NCBI GenBank assembly: GCA_026874595.1
Contig: CM049309.1
Span: 28,649,033-28,713,032 of the forward strand
Source: Sipunculus nudus
Taxonomy: Eukaryota > Annelida > Sipuncula > Golfingiida > Sipunculidae
Length of the DNA stretch: 64,000 nt
Reading direction: 5' to 3'
The translations under genes and the position numbers were made by a program. The notes under the pieces are model-generated. The model ran no database searches. It was not told where the DNA came from and worked only from the letters and a program-made list of their open reading frames with translations. Shown here piece by piece: positions 37,012 to 50,031 of this stretch (position 1 is the first letter of the stretch; every line of letters starts with the position of its first letter).

Positions 37012-38073
37012 TAAAGCTGGGTTCACACTACAGATATGTGCTTGCAGACCCTGGCCAGTGGTCACTTAAAGAGTGCTGACAGTGTGTTCAGACTGCAGAT
37101 TTGTGTCAGTGGACATGCATATTTATAGCATGTTTATATCATGTTTATACTTTGGTATGAGCTAAAATTAAAAGAAGTAAAAAGAACGAATTAAATATTT
37201 AAATTTATCTGGGCAGTGGTATGATCTTAAAAAGGTGAAATGGTATTATCACTTTTTAAAAAATAATATTCACAATGTAATGGAATACTGAGTTGATGAG
37301 AATTACACTTTTTTTACAGACCTGTATTCAATAATGTTAACCAGGATATTCTAAATAAATGGAATTATTATACAGTAGTATAAACAGGGGCGGATCCAGG
37401 ATTTAGGAAAAGGAGGGGTCCAACCCAGGGTGACTTAGGAAAATCCTAAAAAAAAGGTCATCAGGTCCGGAAAAGTGGGGGGGGGGGGGGACCAGGCCGC
37501 AAAATTTCGTCTAAAACCCCTTAAAAAAGGTTGCTTCGGATGAGAAAGGGACCGATGTCCGGACCCCTTGGACCCCCCCTCTGGATCCGCTTCTGATAAA
37601 TTAGTATGAAATTTTTTTCTATGATTGTTTTTAACTGTTCCTCTCTAAATTTTTATTCACCATGGATATCACTAAAATAAACTTATGTAAGGTTTTATCA
37701 ATTCTTAAATCTGATCCTCAATAAATCAGAAAAAATATCAGATAACAATAATATATTAAATAATGCCAAAGACTTTGAAAATACAAACTGTTGGTCCTAA
37801 TATTACTTCTAATTTCACGAATATGGCTCTGTTATCTTCCCTTTTTGGCTGTACACAGAGTGGATCTATGCCTTGTAAATCATTAAAAATCTCATTAAGG
37901 CCTAATGTATAAGCAGAAGTGTCCTTGAGAATAGGCCGAAACTGTTCCTCCCCGACATCAGGGAAAGCATCAGTTGCATGCCAAACCTGTGTCTTTTACC
38001 CGTTCACACAAGCAGATTTCAACATGAAGACTGGTGTTGGCGAACTTAAATATATAGTGTGAGCCCAGCTTAA
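37012..38073. mobile_element. TIR element, about 1.06 kb, no coding capacity
   Basis: The left end TAAAGCTGGGTTCACACTA (37012-37030) and the reverse complement of the right end TTAAGCTGGGCTCACACTA (38055-38073) match at 17 of 19 positions. The TTAA-like edges would suit a piggyBac-type MITE, though the left edge reads CTAA. The hAT-like MITE lies inside it. No transposase frame was found. Confidence 0.5.
37385..37595. mobile_element. hAT-like MITE, 211 bp
   Basis: The ends are CAGGGGCGGATCCAG and, reversed, CAGAAGCGGATCCAG (13 of 15). ATAAA flanks both sides (37380-37384 and 37596-37600). GGATCCG-type ends starting CAGRGGCGG are common among animal hAT MITEs; those have 8-bp duplications, so the 5-bp match here leaves the superfamily uncertain. 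It includes a G-rich tract near 37,479. Confidence 0.6.
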
Positions 38074-39879
38074 GGAGGGATAGTGTCATCACGCATGAAC
38101 TCTGTGACATGTTTCATATTTGAAGAAAAATGATCATGTTTGGAAACTATTTTAATGAAAAATGTGCAGGAGTTCATGCATGTGCAAGGGAAAATGTGAA
38201 GTAGCACAATGATTTTTTTTATATTCATGTTTACACATTTAACACACACAATAAGAGTGAGAGGAAAGGAAGAATGAGTGATATAGGACAGAAAACTTGG
38301 AGCTAAGCTTTCATAGATGAAGAATAGTTTTCATATGTAATGTTAAAAGTAAAAATGGATATCTCTTGATCTTAAAAAAATATTGTTTGCACATGAAAGT
38401 TTGAAGTCAAATATTTAAAAAACAATCCTTCAAAAATTACAAAAAAAAATTAATCAAACATGACCAAAACCTTAAATCAGGTGAGCAGACCCAAAAGATA
38501 TACCTGACATTTTAATAAGAAATGATTCTGGCTAATGTTTTTTACATGACCATAAAATAAATAAAATGAATTTTGACTGTATGTATATATATATATATAT
38601 ATACTAACAACAATAGATATATGATATCTGTCCAGGATTGCTTTGGTTTAGAGTAAGAATTATACAATATCTTGATTAAATTCAGCAATGCGCTAATGCC
38701 AGAGTGCACATGATATTGACATCCAAAACAGTGTTACCATATTGCCATAATTTAGTCCAAGTGGGCAGAGGATCTTTGCCAGTGGTTGCAGGAGCCGTGT
38801 TCTAAATAAAATAATGATGATAAATTATACCATTTTTACTTATGAAAATAATAAGTGGGGCTATCATTCATCCCGGCATTTGTGTTAAGTATTTTAAGAC
38901 TATTTTCAACATCTCTTACCCTTTGAAATTCGGAGACAGGAGACATGCAATATGTTGCGCCCCCCCCCCTCCCCCTTTTACTCCCATGTTCTTGAATAAC
39001 TACTAAATAATAAATACTATTTATATAGCACGAAAACTCCACTGGTCTGACTCACAGTTCTAAGCCTAACATACACACAATCAAAGCACAAATATTTCAC
39101 TAAAAAAATGATCCCCTGAACCCCCCCCCCCCCCCCCCCGGCATAATCTTTTCTCTATCGCCAGAGTATGCTCCTATTTTGGGACAACTTAAAAGAAGTA
39201 TATACACATATAAATCACCCAAGGCTTGCCAAAGAAAAGTTTTTAAGTTGGTTTTATAGTGGAGAGTGAATTTAAAACCTTAGGGGCTATGTATCTAAAG
39301 GAAAGTTCACCAACTTTCATGTGGCATTTTGGTATTTTAAGGTTTAAAAAACTGATCGCAAGATACACAAAGGCCAATAAATATCTAATTTTGCTGACAT
39401 ATGTGGTGGCACTGAAGTGACAGTAAGCAAGAACTGTGATTTTGTAAATGATGTGATATTTTACGGGAAGCCAATGGAGCTATGCGAGTATCAGCGTGAC
39501 TTGATCACTCTTTCGCTTTTTAAGCGCGAGGCGGGCAGCTTTATTTTGACATTATTTTTTTACAGTTTTAATCAATTTAATTTATATCAATCTTAATTAT
39601 TTCATGTTCTAATCATATGCCACAAATTTTTAACCACAATTTAACATAACAAATTTAATAACACCATGGCTTTTTCTTTCAAATGAACACAAACCTTAGC
39701 ATTTATCGACTACTACACCTAAATTACACCTATAATGATAAAAATAATACAGCAAAGGAATTCATTCTTTACATTGTTTAAATATATCAGTTACCCTTCT
39801 AGTAATTATTATTAAAAAAACAATAATAATAAGATTTTAACCAAAATTTGCAAGGTGCCTTTTTACATTACTATATAGT

Positions 39880-39935
<56 letters not shown>

Positions 39936-42227
39936 AAATACTAGTGGAAACCCAGACAAGCTGTTGAATTTATTTTGAATAAATACTACATTATTTTATT
40001 AAAATATGGAAGTTTTTGGTGGGAGGGGCATTATTGCCCCGTTTGAAATAAGGATTGGCATTCAGATGTGAATAGTGACTAATGGGTAGGGATTTCATGA
40101 TATATGTAATATTTAATGGGATTGGGGGGGGGGGGGGGGGGGGAGTCAGTTTAGACTCAATTTTTATATGCCATATAGAAATATTTTTGTATTTGTCCTC
40201 ATTGTCAGTTGGTCACAAAAAACATGATATCCTATATAAAATTGTTCAATTTTGATTGAATTTTGAGGTCTCACTCGTTGCAGCACTATTGACACACACA
40301 CACACACATATATAGGCCTCTGATAAGTTTTGGCAAATTTACAAGATTATGATAATTTTATACATATATAAATTTAACTCCACGGGGCACTATTAAAGGG
40401 TGTTTAAGAGAGGAGACTGAATCAACAGTTGGATATTCTTGTATATTCGGTAGTAATAGATTTAGGGGAGACTGCACCATTCAGTGTATTTTCATGCAAG
40501 TTATAAGCTACTGTTATAAATAATGTAATTTTTTTCCACTAAAATTGAACATATTTTCAAGTTGTATAAGCTACATTAAAAAGGGTCTTCTTAGATGTTT
40601 AAACTACTTTATTATTTCTGTCCTGCAATCTTATGTTCACAAGTGTCACTCTGATAGAACCAAATATGATATGTTGCAGTAAATAGGCTTGTGCCTTTTA
40701 TTTCAATGGTTTAAAGTGTGTAGCCTAATTTATTGGGATAATTAAAGTTATTGTATAGGCCATGACAGAGTACATGTAGTGTTGTTTATTTTGATACTGG
40801 TCAAAGATACAGTGAAGCTATTATATATGTAAACTGTGCTGATTATATGGCTGGCAGTCAAGTTGGGCTGTGCTTCTTGCCTTACAGCCCAGTTTGCATG
40901 CGCTAGTTGGGGGGCTTTAATTGCAAACATCGGATATGTCTATATATTATTCAAGCAATAACTGGTACACTATATTAAGCAACTAAATTTAAAAACTGGG
41001 CTAGTCATACAAAACTTATACATAAATTGCAGAACCTAATTACTCCACATAAATTATGGTTGACATCTATGCAGATGTGTGACACAGCAGCCTGTTTTCA
41101 AGCGACACAGGACATTTGGTGGGAGAGATATAATCAAACAGTCATTCATATTGGGTTGCAATAGGTGGGTATATGATCTGTTAAGTAACACAGCTAGTTC
41201 AAAATCCTTTAAGTTCTTTCTGAATTTTTTTATAATTTGGTAGAATCGGGTGTTAGTCATACACTCGGTAGTTTCATGCATTTCCAACAATGAATTAAGC
41301 CTATATAATGCATATATAATGTTTCACAAAGACTGATATTTTGTGCATCATCATACTCTGTTGTAACACCTACATTCTTTATCTTAAAATAATAAGAATG
41401 CTGACAACTAATATTTCTCTACAAATATGTACACATAATCGCAAGTGAGTTGGATCTGTTTTGGTTGATTTTAACTTATTTTACTATAATCATGAAGGTT
41501 CTTTAAGAAACACTTGGTCAACTATAGTATAAGGTGAATTAAAGAAATTTCTGTGGAATATGAATAAAACAAAAACATAAAATAGGGAATATGTCACTGC
41601 CATAAATGTTGCTTTATTATTTACCATTTCCTTGTGCTTACTTTATCAAAGTCTGTTAAATCTATCTGCACGTTGATCCAGAGTTTGAGGTGACTATTGT
41701 GATATGTATATAGGGGTATACAGAAGGCATTGTTGGAAATGCTGAGGATCATAGTAGTTTCAAGAACATAAATTAAGTTACTTAATATTTTAGATAATGA
41801 TTCCTTCAGAGAGCTCATTTTGAATTTTCATACAATATGGGAAAGAGACATCCTTTCCCATGGCCTTCCCTCAAATAAAATGTCAGCTTCCCTTCTTTAG
41901 TACATACATAACTATCAAGTTTAAAAGAAAAACCAAATTATATTTCTAATAAATGCCTTCAACAGTAAACTGCTATTATAAAGTATCTTAGAATCTGTTG
42001 GGCACCAGTGCAGGGCTGTTCCTTTTGAATGACCATTTCCCCAGGTGACAAGGCTGCTTGATTCCTGTTGATATGAAACAGCTGCAGAGAAGGTCACTTA
42101 CAATGCAGACACATTTACTATACCATGCTGTCATCACAATCACCACTGAGTGGCATCCTACTGATAACATAAGTAGATAACTGTGTGCGGTCTACAGGCT
42201 TTTTCCAAAGGGAGGTGCAGCCTAATG
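38074..42227. other. interior of I-1, low-copy
   Basis: About 4.1 kb of AT-rich DNA with microsatellites: (TA)n near 38,585 and 39,880, C runs at 38,959 and 39,121, a G run near 40,126, and (CA)n near 40,293. Frames are under 90 codons with no motif I recognise. No gene is supported. Confidence 0.4.
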
Positions 42228-43907
42228 TATACAATTTAATTTTGATTAATTAAAGTTATATTACTGGAAAAAAAAGTCCATAGCTTTAACATGTTTTGTG
42301 TTAAGTGAACAAATATCTTTCCTGATTTTTTACAAAATGCATTATGTTTGGGCCCATAACTTTTTAAAATTATATAATACAGACATAATTTCTGGCATGT
42401 ACATAGGAAAAATATAGAGGAATATTTATGGTAAATATGAGGAAAAATGGATGAGTGGTTTTGATATGAGGCTGTCCTGAAGTGTGAAAATAGGTTTTTA
42501 ATAAAAAATTGAGGTTTTTCCTTAATTTCTCAAAGGAACGAAGTCGCAAAGACCCAGTTTTCGGCTTGGTAGGAGATCTTGGGGACATCTAACATTATGC
42601 CGAATTTTGGATTCCTAGGTCTTACGGTTTCAAAACATGCCACATCTACGGACGGACGGACAGACGGACGGACGACGGACGGACAGACGACGGACAATGG
42701 ACCACGACTATAGCTCAGATGACTTATAGTCAGCTGAGCTAAAAACCAGAACAAATACAGGTGGTGCCACCAGTCTGCGGAAACTGATGAAACACTCCAC
42801 GATCAATATCCATACAAACAATTATGGTGATCTCTGCATTAGTTGTTCAGATACTTCAGCTTTTGTATCAATTTTTCCATTATTCTGAGGTGTACTTTAG
42901 AATGCCATAGCTCAAAGGATATGGGTAACAGAGACCTAATTTCATGTTTCCATGGAGACTTTTCACAGGTCTCTCAGTGTGTCAAGAATAAAGATTCTAG
43001 GTCCAGTTGTTACAGTTTGTGCCCTGTTAACAGATGTTCACATTTTTAAAGGTCTCAAAAATAGAGAAAAAAATTTGTAAAAAAATCGAAAAATATAGGT
43101 GGTGCCACCAGTCTGCAGGAACTGATGAAACTTCTCATGATCAATATGTATGCAAAAAATCATGACCATCAGTAATGTAGTTATTGAGATATTGAAGTTT
43201 TTTTTATGAAATATTTTAATATTCTGGGGGAACTTTGGGGCCCCATAGCTCGAAGGATATGGGTAACAGAGACCTAATTCTCGTTTCCAAGGAGATTTTT
43301 CATGGACCTCTCAGAATGTAAAGAAACAAGATTCTAGGTCCAGCGGTTACGATTTGTGCCAGGTTAACAGACAGACGGACAGACGGCACGACAGACAGAC
43401 AGACGGACGACGGACAAAGAGTGGTGGCTATAGCTCAGATGACTTACAGTCAGCTGAGCTAAAAACTAGAATATGGGAAGCCAACAAGTGACTACGTATG
43501 TTGCATATTAACATGAATGTCTGCAGCCTAAAATGTGTATGTAGGTTGTGCCACCTACCACAAATCCAGAAGCTGTCCAAGTTGTATACATATGCGAAAT
43601 TTTAGGCAGAAAAGTCAAACCACTACATGTATATGAGTGATTTTAGCCCACGGCAGACAAACAGACAGACGCTGTGCAAAATTGGTTGCAGGTGGCCCCT
43701 CCAGTTTTGTGTATGATAAAGACCTATGTGAGATCTAAACACGTGCACAATTTTGGCCCAATTGGTCAAATGGTTCCTGAGATATGAGCTTGGATGTGTG
43801 TAGCGTTAACTAGAATATAGGTGGCGCCACCTGTCATAAAATCAAGAAAGCTGTCCAGGATGTATAAACCTGCAAAATTTTAGGCAGTTACGTAAAACCA
43901 CTACAGA

Positions 43908-46342
43908 ACAAGTGACCCATGGGTCATGACGCTCAGCTGCCAAGTATGACCTGTGACATCATGGACTGAGATTCACAACTTCCAGTCAAATTTTGTAGAA
44001 TTTGCCAATTTGTTGAAAATTTTCTATGACAACAGAAATATAAATCACCTATGTCTAGTTAAAACACAGTGAATTGATGGTCTGAGGAAATGCATGATTG
44101 TTAAGCTATCAGGAACTATTCCAACAGCTTGCTTGAAACCTGTCAGTCTCAAAGGAACACCACAAAGGGCAAATATAAGATCAAAATATATAGCAAAAAT
44201 CAAGGAAATACATGCAAGAATTATTGGGAAACAGGTGCTTCTGTATGAATTTTTATTCAATACAAGCCAACTGTACTGCACTTTTATAAATGATGGTAAT
44301 ATTTATTCAGAAATATTGGACCCAATCCTTTACAAGATTACATAAATATACATCCAACTGCATTCACTTTAACTGTTCTTGAGATAATATGATCAAAAGG
44401 AATTAAAAATTGGTTGCCTGGTGGCCATATTGGACTTCTGACAAGTCTGAAATCAGACAACAAACATTCTCTTAATCGGACCAAACATTAAAGAAAAATT
44501 ACTGAATTTGCACTGAAGAAAGAATTTCTAAGGTGGCTAACTGGCAGACATAATGGATTTCTGACAAGTATGACATTTGATATCCCACATTCTCCAATAA
44601 GAGACCAAACTTGGGGCAAATTATCCAGTAATGAATGCCCAAAATAATTCAAAAGGCATGTCCAGGCCCTCATATCAGATTTATAGATATGCAATTGTAA
44701 AAAGTGTAAGTCCAATATTTTTTATTATCACTCTGCTTTTCAATGGGGTCAGCAGGGTAGGTAAACTGCCAAACCTGAAAGAAAAGAAATGCAGAAAGCA
44801 TGACTAAGAGTCTTGAAATAAAACAAAAAGCCATCCTAAATCAAGGTACACATCCACATATTATGAGAACAAACACTTGCTTTTATATGTGGTGATACAT
44901 ATGAAATATTCAGATATCTAGGAAACTATGTTTATTGCTAGGATTCCATAAAATAAACTGCAAAATGTTCCCATCATCTTATAAATCAGTAGCTAAACCT
45001 TAATACTATACTCTCATAGTCTTAATGCCTGGCTGAAGCATTCTGACAACAGTGTTTTTGTTATGAAGTAACAAGGTACTTATCACTGAGCCTTATCACT
45101 TAATAGGCTGATACAAAAGGGAGTCATATGTCACCAGTGTCACTCACAATTACAGCCACACAGGGAGATGTACCAGTTGGAGTAGGATGGTTATATATAC
45201 AAGAAAAATAGAGATGGTCTATAAAATAAGTAATTGTGAACATCCCTGACCTATGACCTTGGCCTTTTGCCCATATATCAACTGGATTCTTTCTAAATGA
45301 TGGGTAACTACTAACCACTTAAATCTGGTGTAATTACTTGGCAACCAATGGGTGAATAACTTTGACCTGCAACCTTTAACCTGCTGACCAGCTGACCCCA
45401 AAATCAATAAGTTATTTATTCAAGCAAAAAGACCCATAAATATGAAGTTTGAGTCAAACTGAGTGATGCACAGATGTGGCAAATGTGAAAGACTGAAGGT
45501 TTGGGTTGAACAGTTACACTTGAAATATGCTCACAAGCATTTAGAACAATTAAATATTGTGACCTTGACCTTTGACTTTTTGACCTCAACATCAATAGGC
45601 TTCTTCCCTTATTGGTAGGTAAGCCATATATGACAGATGGAAGGTACAGATTGAAAAGTTTGCCTGAAAATGACTCCACGCAAGAAGTGGGTGCTGTGAA
45701 CTTGACTTTTGACCTCAAAATCAACAGGTCTTTTCCCCTGTTGGCAGAGAAGCGATATCAGTGCTGGAAGGTTTGGAATGAAAAGTCTAGCTTGAAATGT
45801 GTCCACAACCTTTTCAAAGAAGTGGATCCTGTGACCCTGACCTTTCACCTTGTGACCTCAAAATCTATAGGATTCTTCTCCAACTTAGTAGGTGAGCTAT
45901 ATGTGAAAAATCAAAGAATTGGGATGAAAGGGTTGGCTTAAAATGCATCCACAGGCTTTTCAAAGAAGAGGCTCCTGTGACCTTGACCTTTGACCTTTTG
46001 ACCTAAAAAAAATTATGGTTCTTCCCCTGTTGGTAGGTGAGCTGTATGTGAAAGATGGAAGGTTTGGGATGAAAATTTTGTCTCAAAGAGTTATTTCTGG
46101 GGGGTGCAAACACACCCCATAACTTCGAGAATATAGGTCGTAGTGACCTAATTTCAGGTTTGCAAGGAGATCTTTTTATAACCTCTAAGACTGCATAGGG
46201 TTCATGGCCCTAGCCCCTACGGTTAGGATTTGTGCCCTGCTAACGGACGGACGGCCGGCCGGACGGCAGGACGGACAGACGGAAGGACGACGGACAAAGA
46301 CCCATCGCTATAGCCCAGCATGACTGAAAGTCAGCTGAGCTA
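43908..46342 (+). mobile_element. A1 element A1-2
   Basis: ACAAGTGACCCATGGGTCA start, GCTCAGCTG at 43931-43939, CAGCTGAGC at 46332-46340, length 2,435 bp. It is closely similar to A1-3 across its length. A perfect TGACCTTTGACCT lies at 45984-45996. The insertion site in B-6 shows no duplication apart from ambiguous A's. Confidence 0.82.
45984..45996 (-). promoter_or_regulatory. perfect DR1 in A1-2
   Basis: TGACCTTTGACCT, AGGTCA-A-AGGTCA on the other strand, within a run of further TGACC half-sites. A sequence match only. Confidence 0.4.
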
Positions 46343-46798
46343 AAAATGAGTGATTTTAGGCCACGGCAGACAAACAGACAAACACTGTGCAAAAATGGTT
46401 GCAGGTGGCCCCTCCAGTTTTGTGTATGTGATAAAGACCTATGTGAGATCTATACACATGCAAAATTTTTGCCCAATCGTTCAAACGGTTCCCGAGATAA
46501 GAGCTTGGATGTCTGCAGCATAAACTAGAATGTAGATGGTGCCACCTGTCATAAAATCAAGAAAGCTATCCAGGATGTATAAAACTGCATAATTTTAGAC
46601 AGATATGTCAAACCACTGCCAAGATATGAGTGACATTATCAAACGGCAGACAAACAGACGGTTGCTGTGCAAAAATGGTTGCAGGTGGCGCCACCAGTTT
46701 TGTGTATGATAAAACGCTATGTGAGATCTATACACATACAAAATTTTGGCCCAATCAGTCAAAAGGTTCCCGAGATATGAGCTTGGATGTCTGCAGAG

Positions 46799-48227
46799 TC
46801 TATCCACCAGACAGAGCCAGGTCAGTTGCCATGGTGATGTCTGGACCCCACCTGGTTGTACTGAGTGACTTCTTGACTTGGCTGCTGAAACTCAGCATGT
46901 TCTCAAATCTGTTTTTCAATTGGCTACACAACTTTTATAAAGCTACATATACCCAATCTATTCTTATAAAACTGGCAGAACCCTACCATAGAATAATTAT
47001 TGTAAAGTTACAACCAATCAGCTTAACAGTTTCATCATAAAACAGTGTATAAGCTAGAAGAGTCTAAATTTACATTTTTGCTGGTAAAAACAGACCAATG
47101 TAGGTGGCACCACCAATACCTCAATTTCAGATATGACTTACGTGACACATTGGCATAAAATTTGGTGATGATAGTTCTAGCCGTTTCTGAGATTTCAATT
47201 TTAGTGTGCTTTTTTGGATAGATGACTAAGTTTAACCTTCTGTAACACGGCCAAAAATCTCAGAACTGGAACAATGCAAACAAACTTGAGAAAAATTGTT
47301 ACAGGGATCATTTCTGTGAAATACTGGACAATTTGGCAGGACAGTTTTGGAGGAAAAGAATTTTATACCTTTTTTAACTTTTCCTGTATAAAATCTATGT
47401 TAATCACTGAATCAAAACCATTTGAACAAATTTGAATTATCAACATCTAGGGATCATTCATGTGTGAGATTAAAGAATTTGACCCAGTGGTTTTTGAGAA
47501 GAAGATCTATGTAGCCACTGAGCTAAAATGGGCTGTTATGGCATATGATTAAATTCAGCTTCCCATAACTCAGCCAAAAGTCATTGAACTGAGACTATTT
47601 GAACAAACTTCAGAAAGCACTACCGATCAATTCTGTGCGATATTAAACAATTTGGCCATATGGTTTCAGAGAAGAAGTTTTTTGTAGCTCTTATTATGAT
47701 ACAGGCACTGATGACCCCTGTACAAAAATTTTTTAGGCTGATGCAGGTGGCACCACTAATACCTCAATTTCAGATATGACTCATGTGACCAATATCCGCA
47801 TAAAATTTGGTGATGATAGCTCCAGCTGTTTCTGAGATCGTAATTTTAGTATGCTTTTTTGGACAGGTGACTAAGTTCAACTTCCTGTAACTCGGCCAAA
47901 CATCACCAAACTTAAACCATTTGAACAAACTTCAGAGAGATTGTTCCAGGGATCATTTCTATGAAATATTGGACAATTTGGCTGAACAGTTTCGGAGACT
48001 AAGATTTTTAAAGGTTTTTAAGCTTTTTCCATATAAAATCTAAGAAAATGCAGTTAGCCAAAAAATAAGCAAAATCCGATTTTTTAGATGACTAATTTTT
48101 TGCATAAAATTTTGTGATGCTAACTCTTGCCATTTTCAAGATAGTATCGGTTAACCTACAGACGACGGACGACTGTCGACAGACGCCAGACAATGCCACA
48201 CCATCGCATAAGCTCACAGGTTTGCTA
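46799..48227 (+). mobile_element. C-family 3' portion C-7
   Basis: It enters abruptly at 'tctatccaccagacagagccagg' and then follows C bodies 12,700-13,300 and 540-1,190. It ends CACAGGTTTGC (48215-48225) plus TAAAA. It contains GGTGGCACCACC cores near 47,102 and 47,747. The 5' half is missing because of the junction with B-6. Confidence 0.7.
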
Positions 48228-49350
48228 AAAATTATTGAGGTAGGGGAATGATTTTGGTGTCTTTGCCTATGTTTCCAATGTCAAAGAATCTATTGAAACC
48301 ATTTCCAAGACAATACTGTATTTGGTTACAGTGATATTCAATATGGCTGCCAATATGGCCGCTGTACCATAAAATCATACATAACTCAAAAAGTAATTGA
48401 GGTAGGGGAATGATTTTCGTGTCTTTGCCTATGTATTCAAGGTCAAGGAATCTATTGAAACAATTTTCAAAACAATACCCTATTTGGTTACGGTGATATT
48501 CAATATGGCTGCAAATATGGTCGCTGTACCATTGAATCACATATGACAAGCCAAGGAATCAAGTAACGGGGTTGATTTTGGTGTTATCGTCTAAGTTTTT
48601 AGGGCCCAGGAGTCTCTTTTATTTATTTTCAAGACTATACTGTTTCTGGTTAAGGGGATTTTTAATTTGGCTGCAAATAGAGCAACCAATGTACCATTGA
48701 ATCATGTATGACAATCCAAGTAAAAAAAAGTAGGGGTTGATATTTTGATGTCTTTTCATATGTTTTCAGGGTCAAAGAATCTATTTAAACCTTTTTTCAA
48801 GACAATACCCTGTTTGGTTAACGTGATATTCAATATGGCTGCCAATACGGCCACTGTACCATTGCACCATGTCTGACTATCCAAGGAATCAAGGTAGGGG
48901 ATGATATTTCGACGTCTTTGCCTATGTTTTAAGTGTTAAAGGATCTGATGAAACTATTTTTAAGACATTACCGTATTGGGTTATGGTAAAATTCAACACA
49001 GTTGCTATTCTGGCTACCAATATAGCAGCTGCACAATTGAATCATGAGTTACTAACTAAAGAATCAAGACAAGATTGATTTTGTTGTCTTTTGTTAAATT
49101 CTCAATGGTTAAAAAAACTACCAAAATCATCATCAGGCCGGTATCTTTTCAGGCTAAAGTGGATTTCAATATGGCTCCGATATGGCGGCCATGCATGTAA
49201 TTGAATCATCCAAAATTCACCAAGGAATACAGCTTGGTGATTGATTTGGGGGTCTTCATGCTCAAGGTATCTCTTGAAATTATTTGGTCGATAAAGTATT
49301 TGATAATGACTAAATTTAGTATGGCTGCCAATATGCTAGAGTGTCTTAAC
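48228..49350 (+). repeat. F satellite: about seven 165-bp tandem units
   Basis: The landmark 'caatatggctgccaatatgg' recurs near 48,341, 48,503, 48,667, 48,833, 49,000, 49,169 and 49,319 (about 162-170 bp apart, last one shorter). Units also share 'ggtaggggaatgattttggtgtctttgcc'. Divergence grows toward the right. An inverted fragment of the same unit is at about 52,487-52,590. No protein is implied. Confidence 0.75.
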
Positions 49351-50029
49351 ATTTAACATAACATCCTTATATAAATTAGAACTCCAGCTACATTGACAAA
49401 TAGTTGATCATAAGTTTTTGATGTAAAGAAATTGATAAAAACAACATATATCAACGGATAACTTGATACATATATCTTTGCATGCAAGTTTCATATCTAA
49501 TGGGTATACCGAGTCCATAATAACTTATTAAGGTTTATTTGTGCAAATTTTCACATTTTGATTTTACATGGGTGCCTTTTACTTGCTTGAAATTTGCAGA
49601 ATATGAAGCAGGAAAGTCTCTGCTTCCTGCAAGACCATACACACTAGAGAAAGATTCTCCAAACAGAGTGTATGTCATATAGAATGCTTTAAGATACAGC
49701 CCTGGTTAGAATTGTTTGTAGGTGGTAGATCATGAAGTGAAGATCCTGTTCGTTGATGCTACATTGTGTACCGAAAATGATCGACAGTTGCTATGATTTT
49801 CACGGGTTAGTACCTGAACAAGGTATATTTCTGCATTGCACAGTCTTGTATATTTTCATTCATCCATCTGAAATCTCTAAGATAGAATATTGGAGAAAGT
49901 TGTTTTATTGTTGTTGCTTTGGTACAGTGGTCCAAATTTGCTAGTAATGCCATTTCCAGTCAAGGCATGAGTGGCTGGAAGAACATAAATATAAGCTGGC
50001 CGACTATTCTGTCGGATCATGAATTTGAA
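49351..50029. other. low-copy region
   Basis: About 680 bp, no repeat or gene recognised. Confidence 0.35.
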
Positions 50030-50031
50030 TA

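Larger units (their letters stand above)
36776..42227. mobile_element. 5.45-kb insertion I-1 with imperfect terminal inverted repeats
   Basis: Defined by interruption of A2-3. TA (or GTA) is present on both sides (36774-36775 and 42228-42229). The left end is CATATCGTTACACCTTCCTT; the reverse complement of the right end is CATTAGGCTGCACCTCCCTT; 15 of the first 22 positions match without gaps. This suggests an old DNA transposon, but I find no transposase. The interior is low-copy apart from two nested MITE-like elements, homopolymer G or C runs (about 37,479, 38,959, 39,121, 40,126) and a long (TA)n at about 39,880-39,932. It could also hold captured host DNA. Confidence 0.45.
34662..42741 (+). 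mobile_element. A2 element A2-3, split by a 5.45-kb insertion
   Basis: It starts ACAAGTGACCCATGGGTCA, GCTCAGCTG at 34685-34693. The left part (34,662-36,775) is collinear with A2-2 9,157-11,268. The right part (42,228-42,741) continues with 'tatacaatttaattttgatta', as at 11,268, through the ACGG run to the hairpin with CAGCTGAGC at 42731-42739. The continuity across the gap defines insertion I-1. Confidence 0.75.
34482..43461 (+). mobile_element. D-family element D-2 with A2-3 nested in it
   Basis: The 5' end is ACAAGTGACCCATGGGTCA with GCTCAGCTG at 34505-34513 and a 170-bp 5' module. A2-3 then interrupts. After it, two 337-bp units (about 42,760 and 43,098) and the ACGG run plus A-type hairpin close the element, with CAGCTGAGC at 43451-43459. 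It has only two units, against six in D-1 and eight in D-3, so unit number varies between copies. Confidence 0.65.
43466..46798 (+). mobile_element. B-family element B-6 with A1-2 inside, 3' end lost
   Basis: It starts CTAGAATATGGGAAGCC directly after D-2, with a shortened 5' region. Cores lie at 43,820-43,831 and 46,684-46,695 (exact GGTGGCGCCACC). A1-2 is inserted at 43,908; the sequence resumes at 46,343 with 'atgagtgattttaggcc'. The undisturbed version, 'ctacaaagaaatgagtgattttagg', stands at 56,330-56,355. The element breaks at about 46,798 ('gatgtctgcagag') into C sequence, without its terminal hairpin. Confidence 0.65.

Noticed and set aside
36866-37079. Overlapping 67- and 64-codon frames with Cys residues
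   Set aside because: They are short, lie across the edge of a TIR element, and have no domain or splice context that I can defend.
34009-40143. Long G and C homopolymers as possible quadruplex signals
   Set aside because: Simple homopolymers of 13-19 bases are common slippage products and are error-prone in assembly; no other evidence of function.
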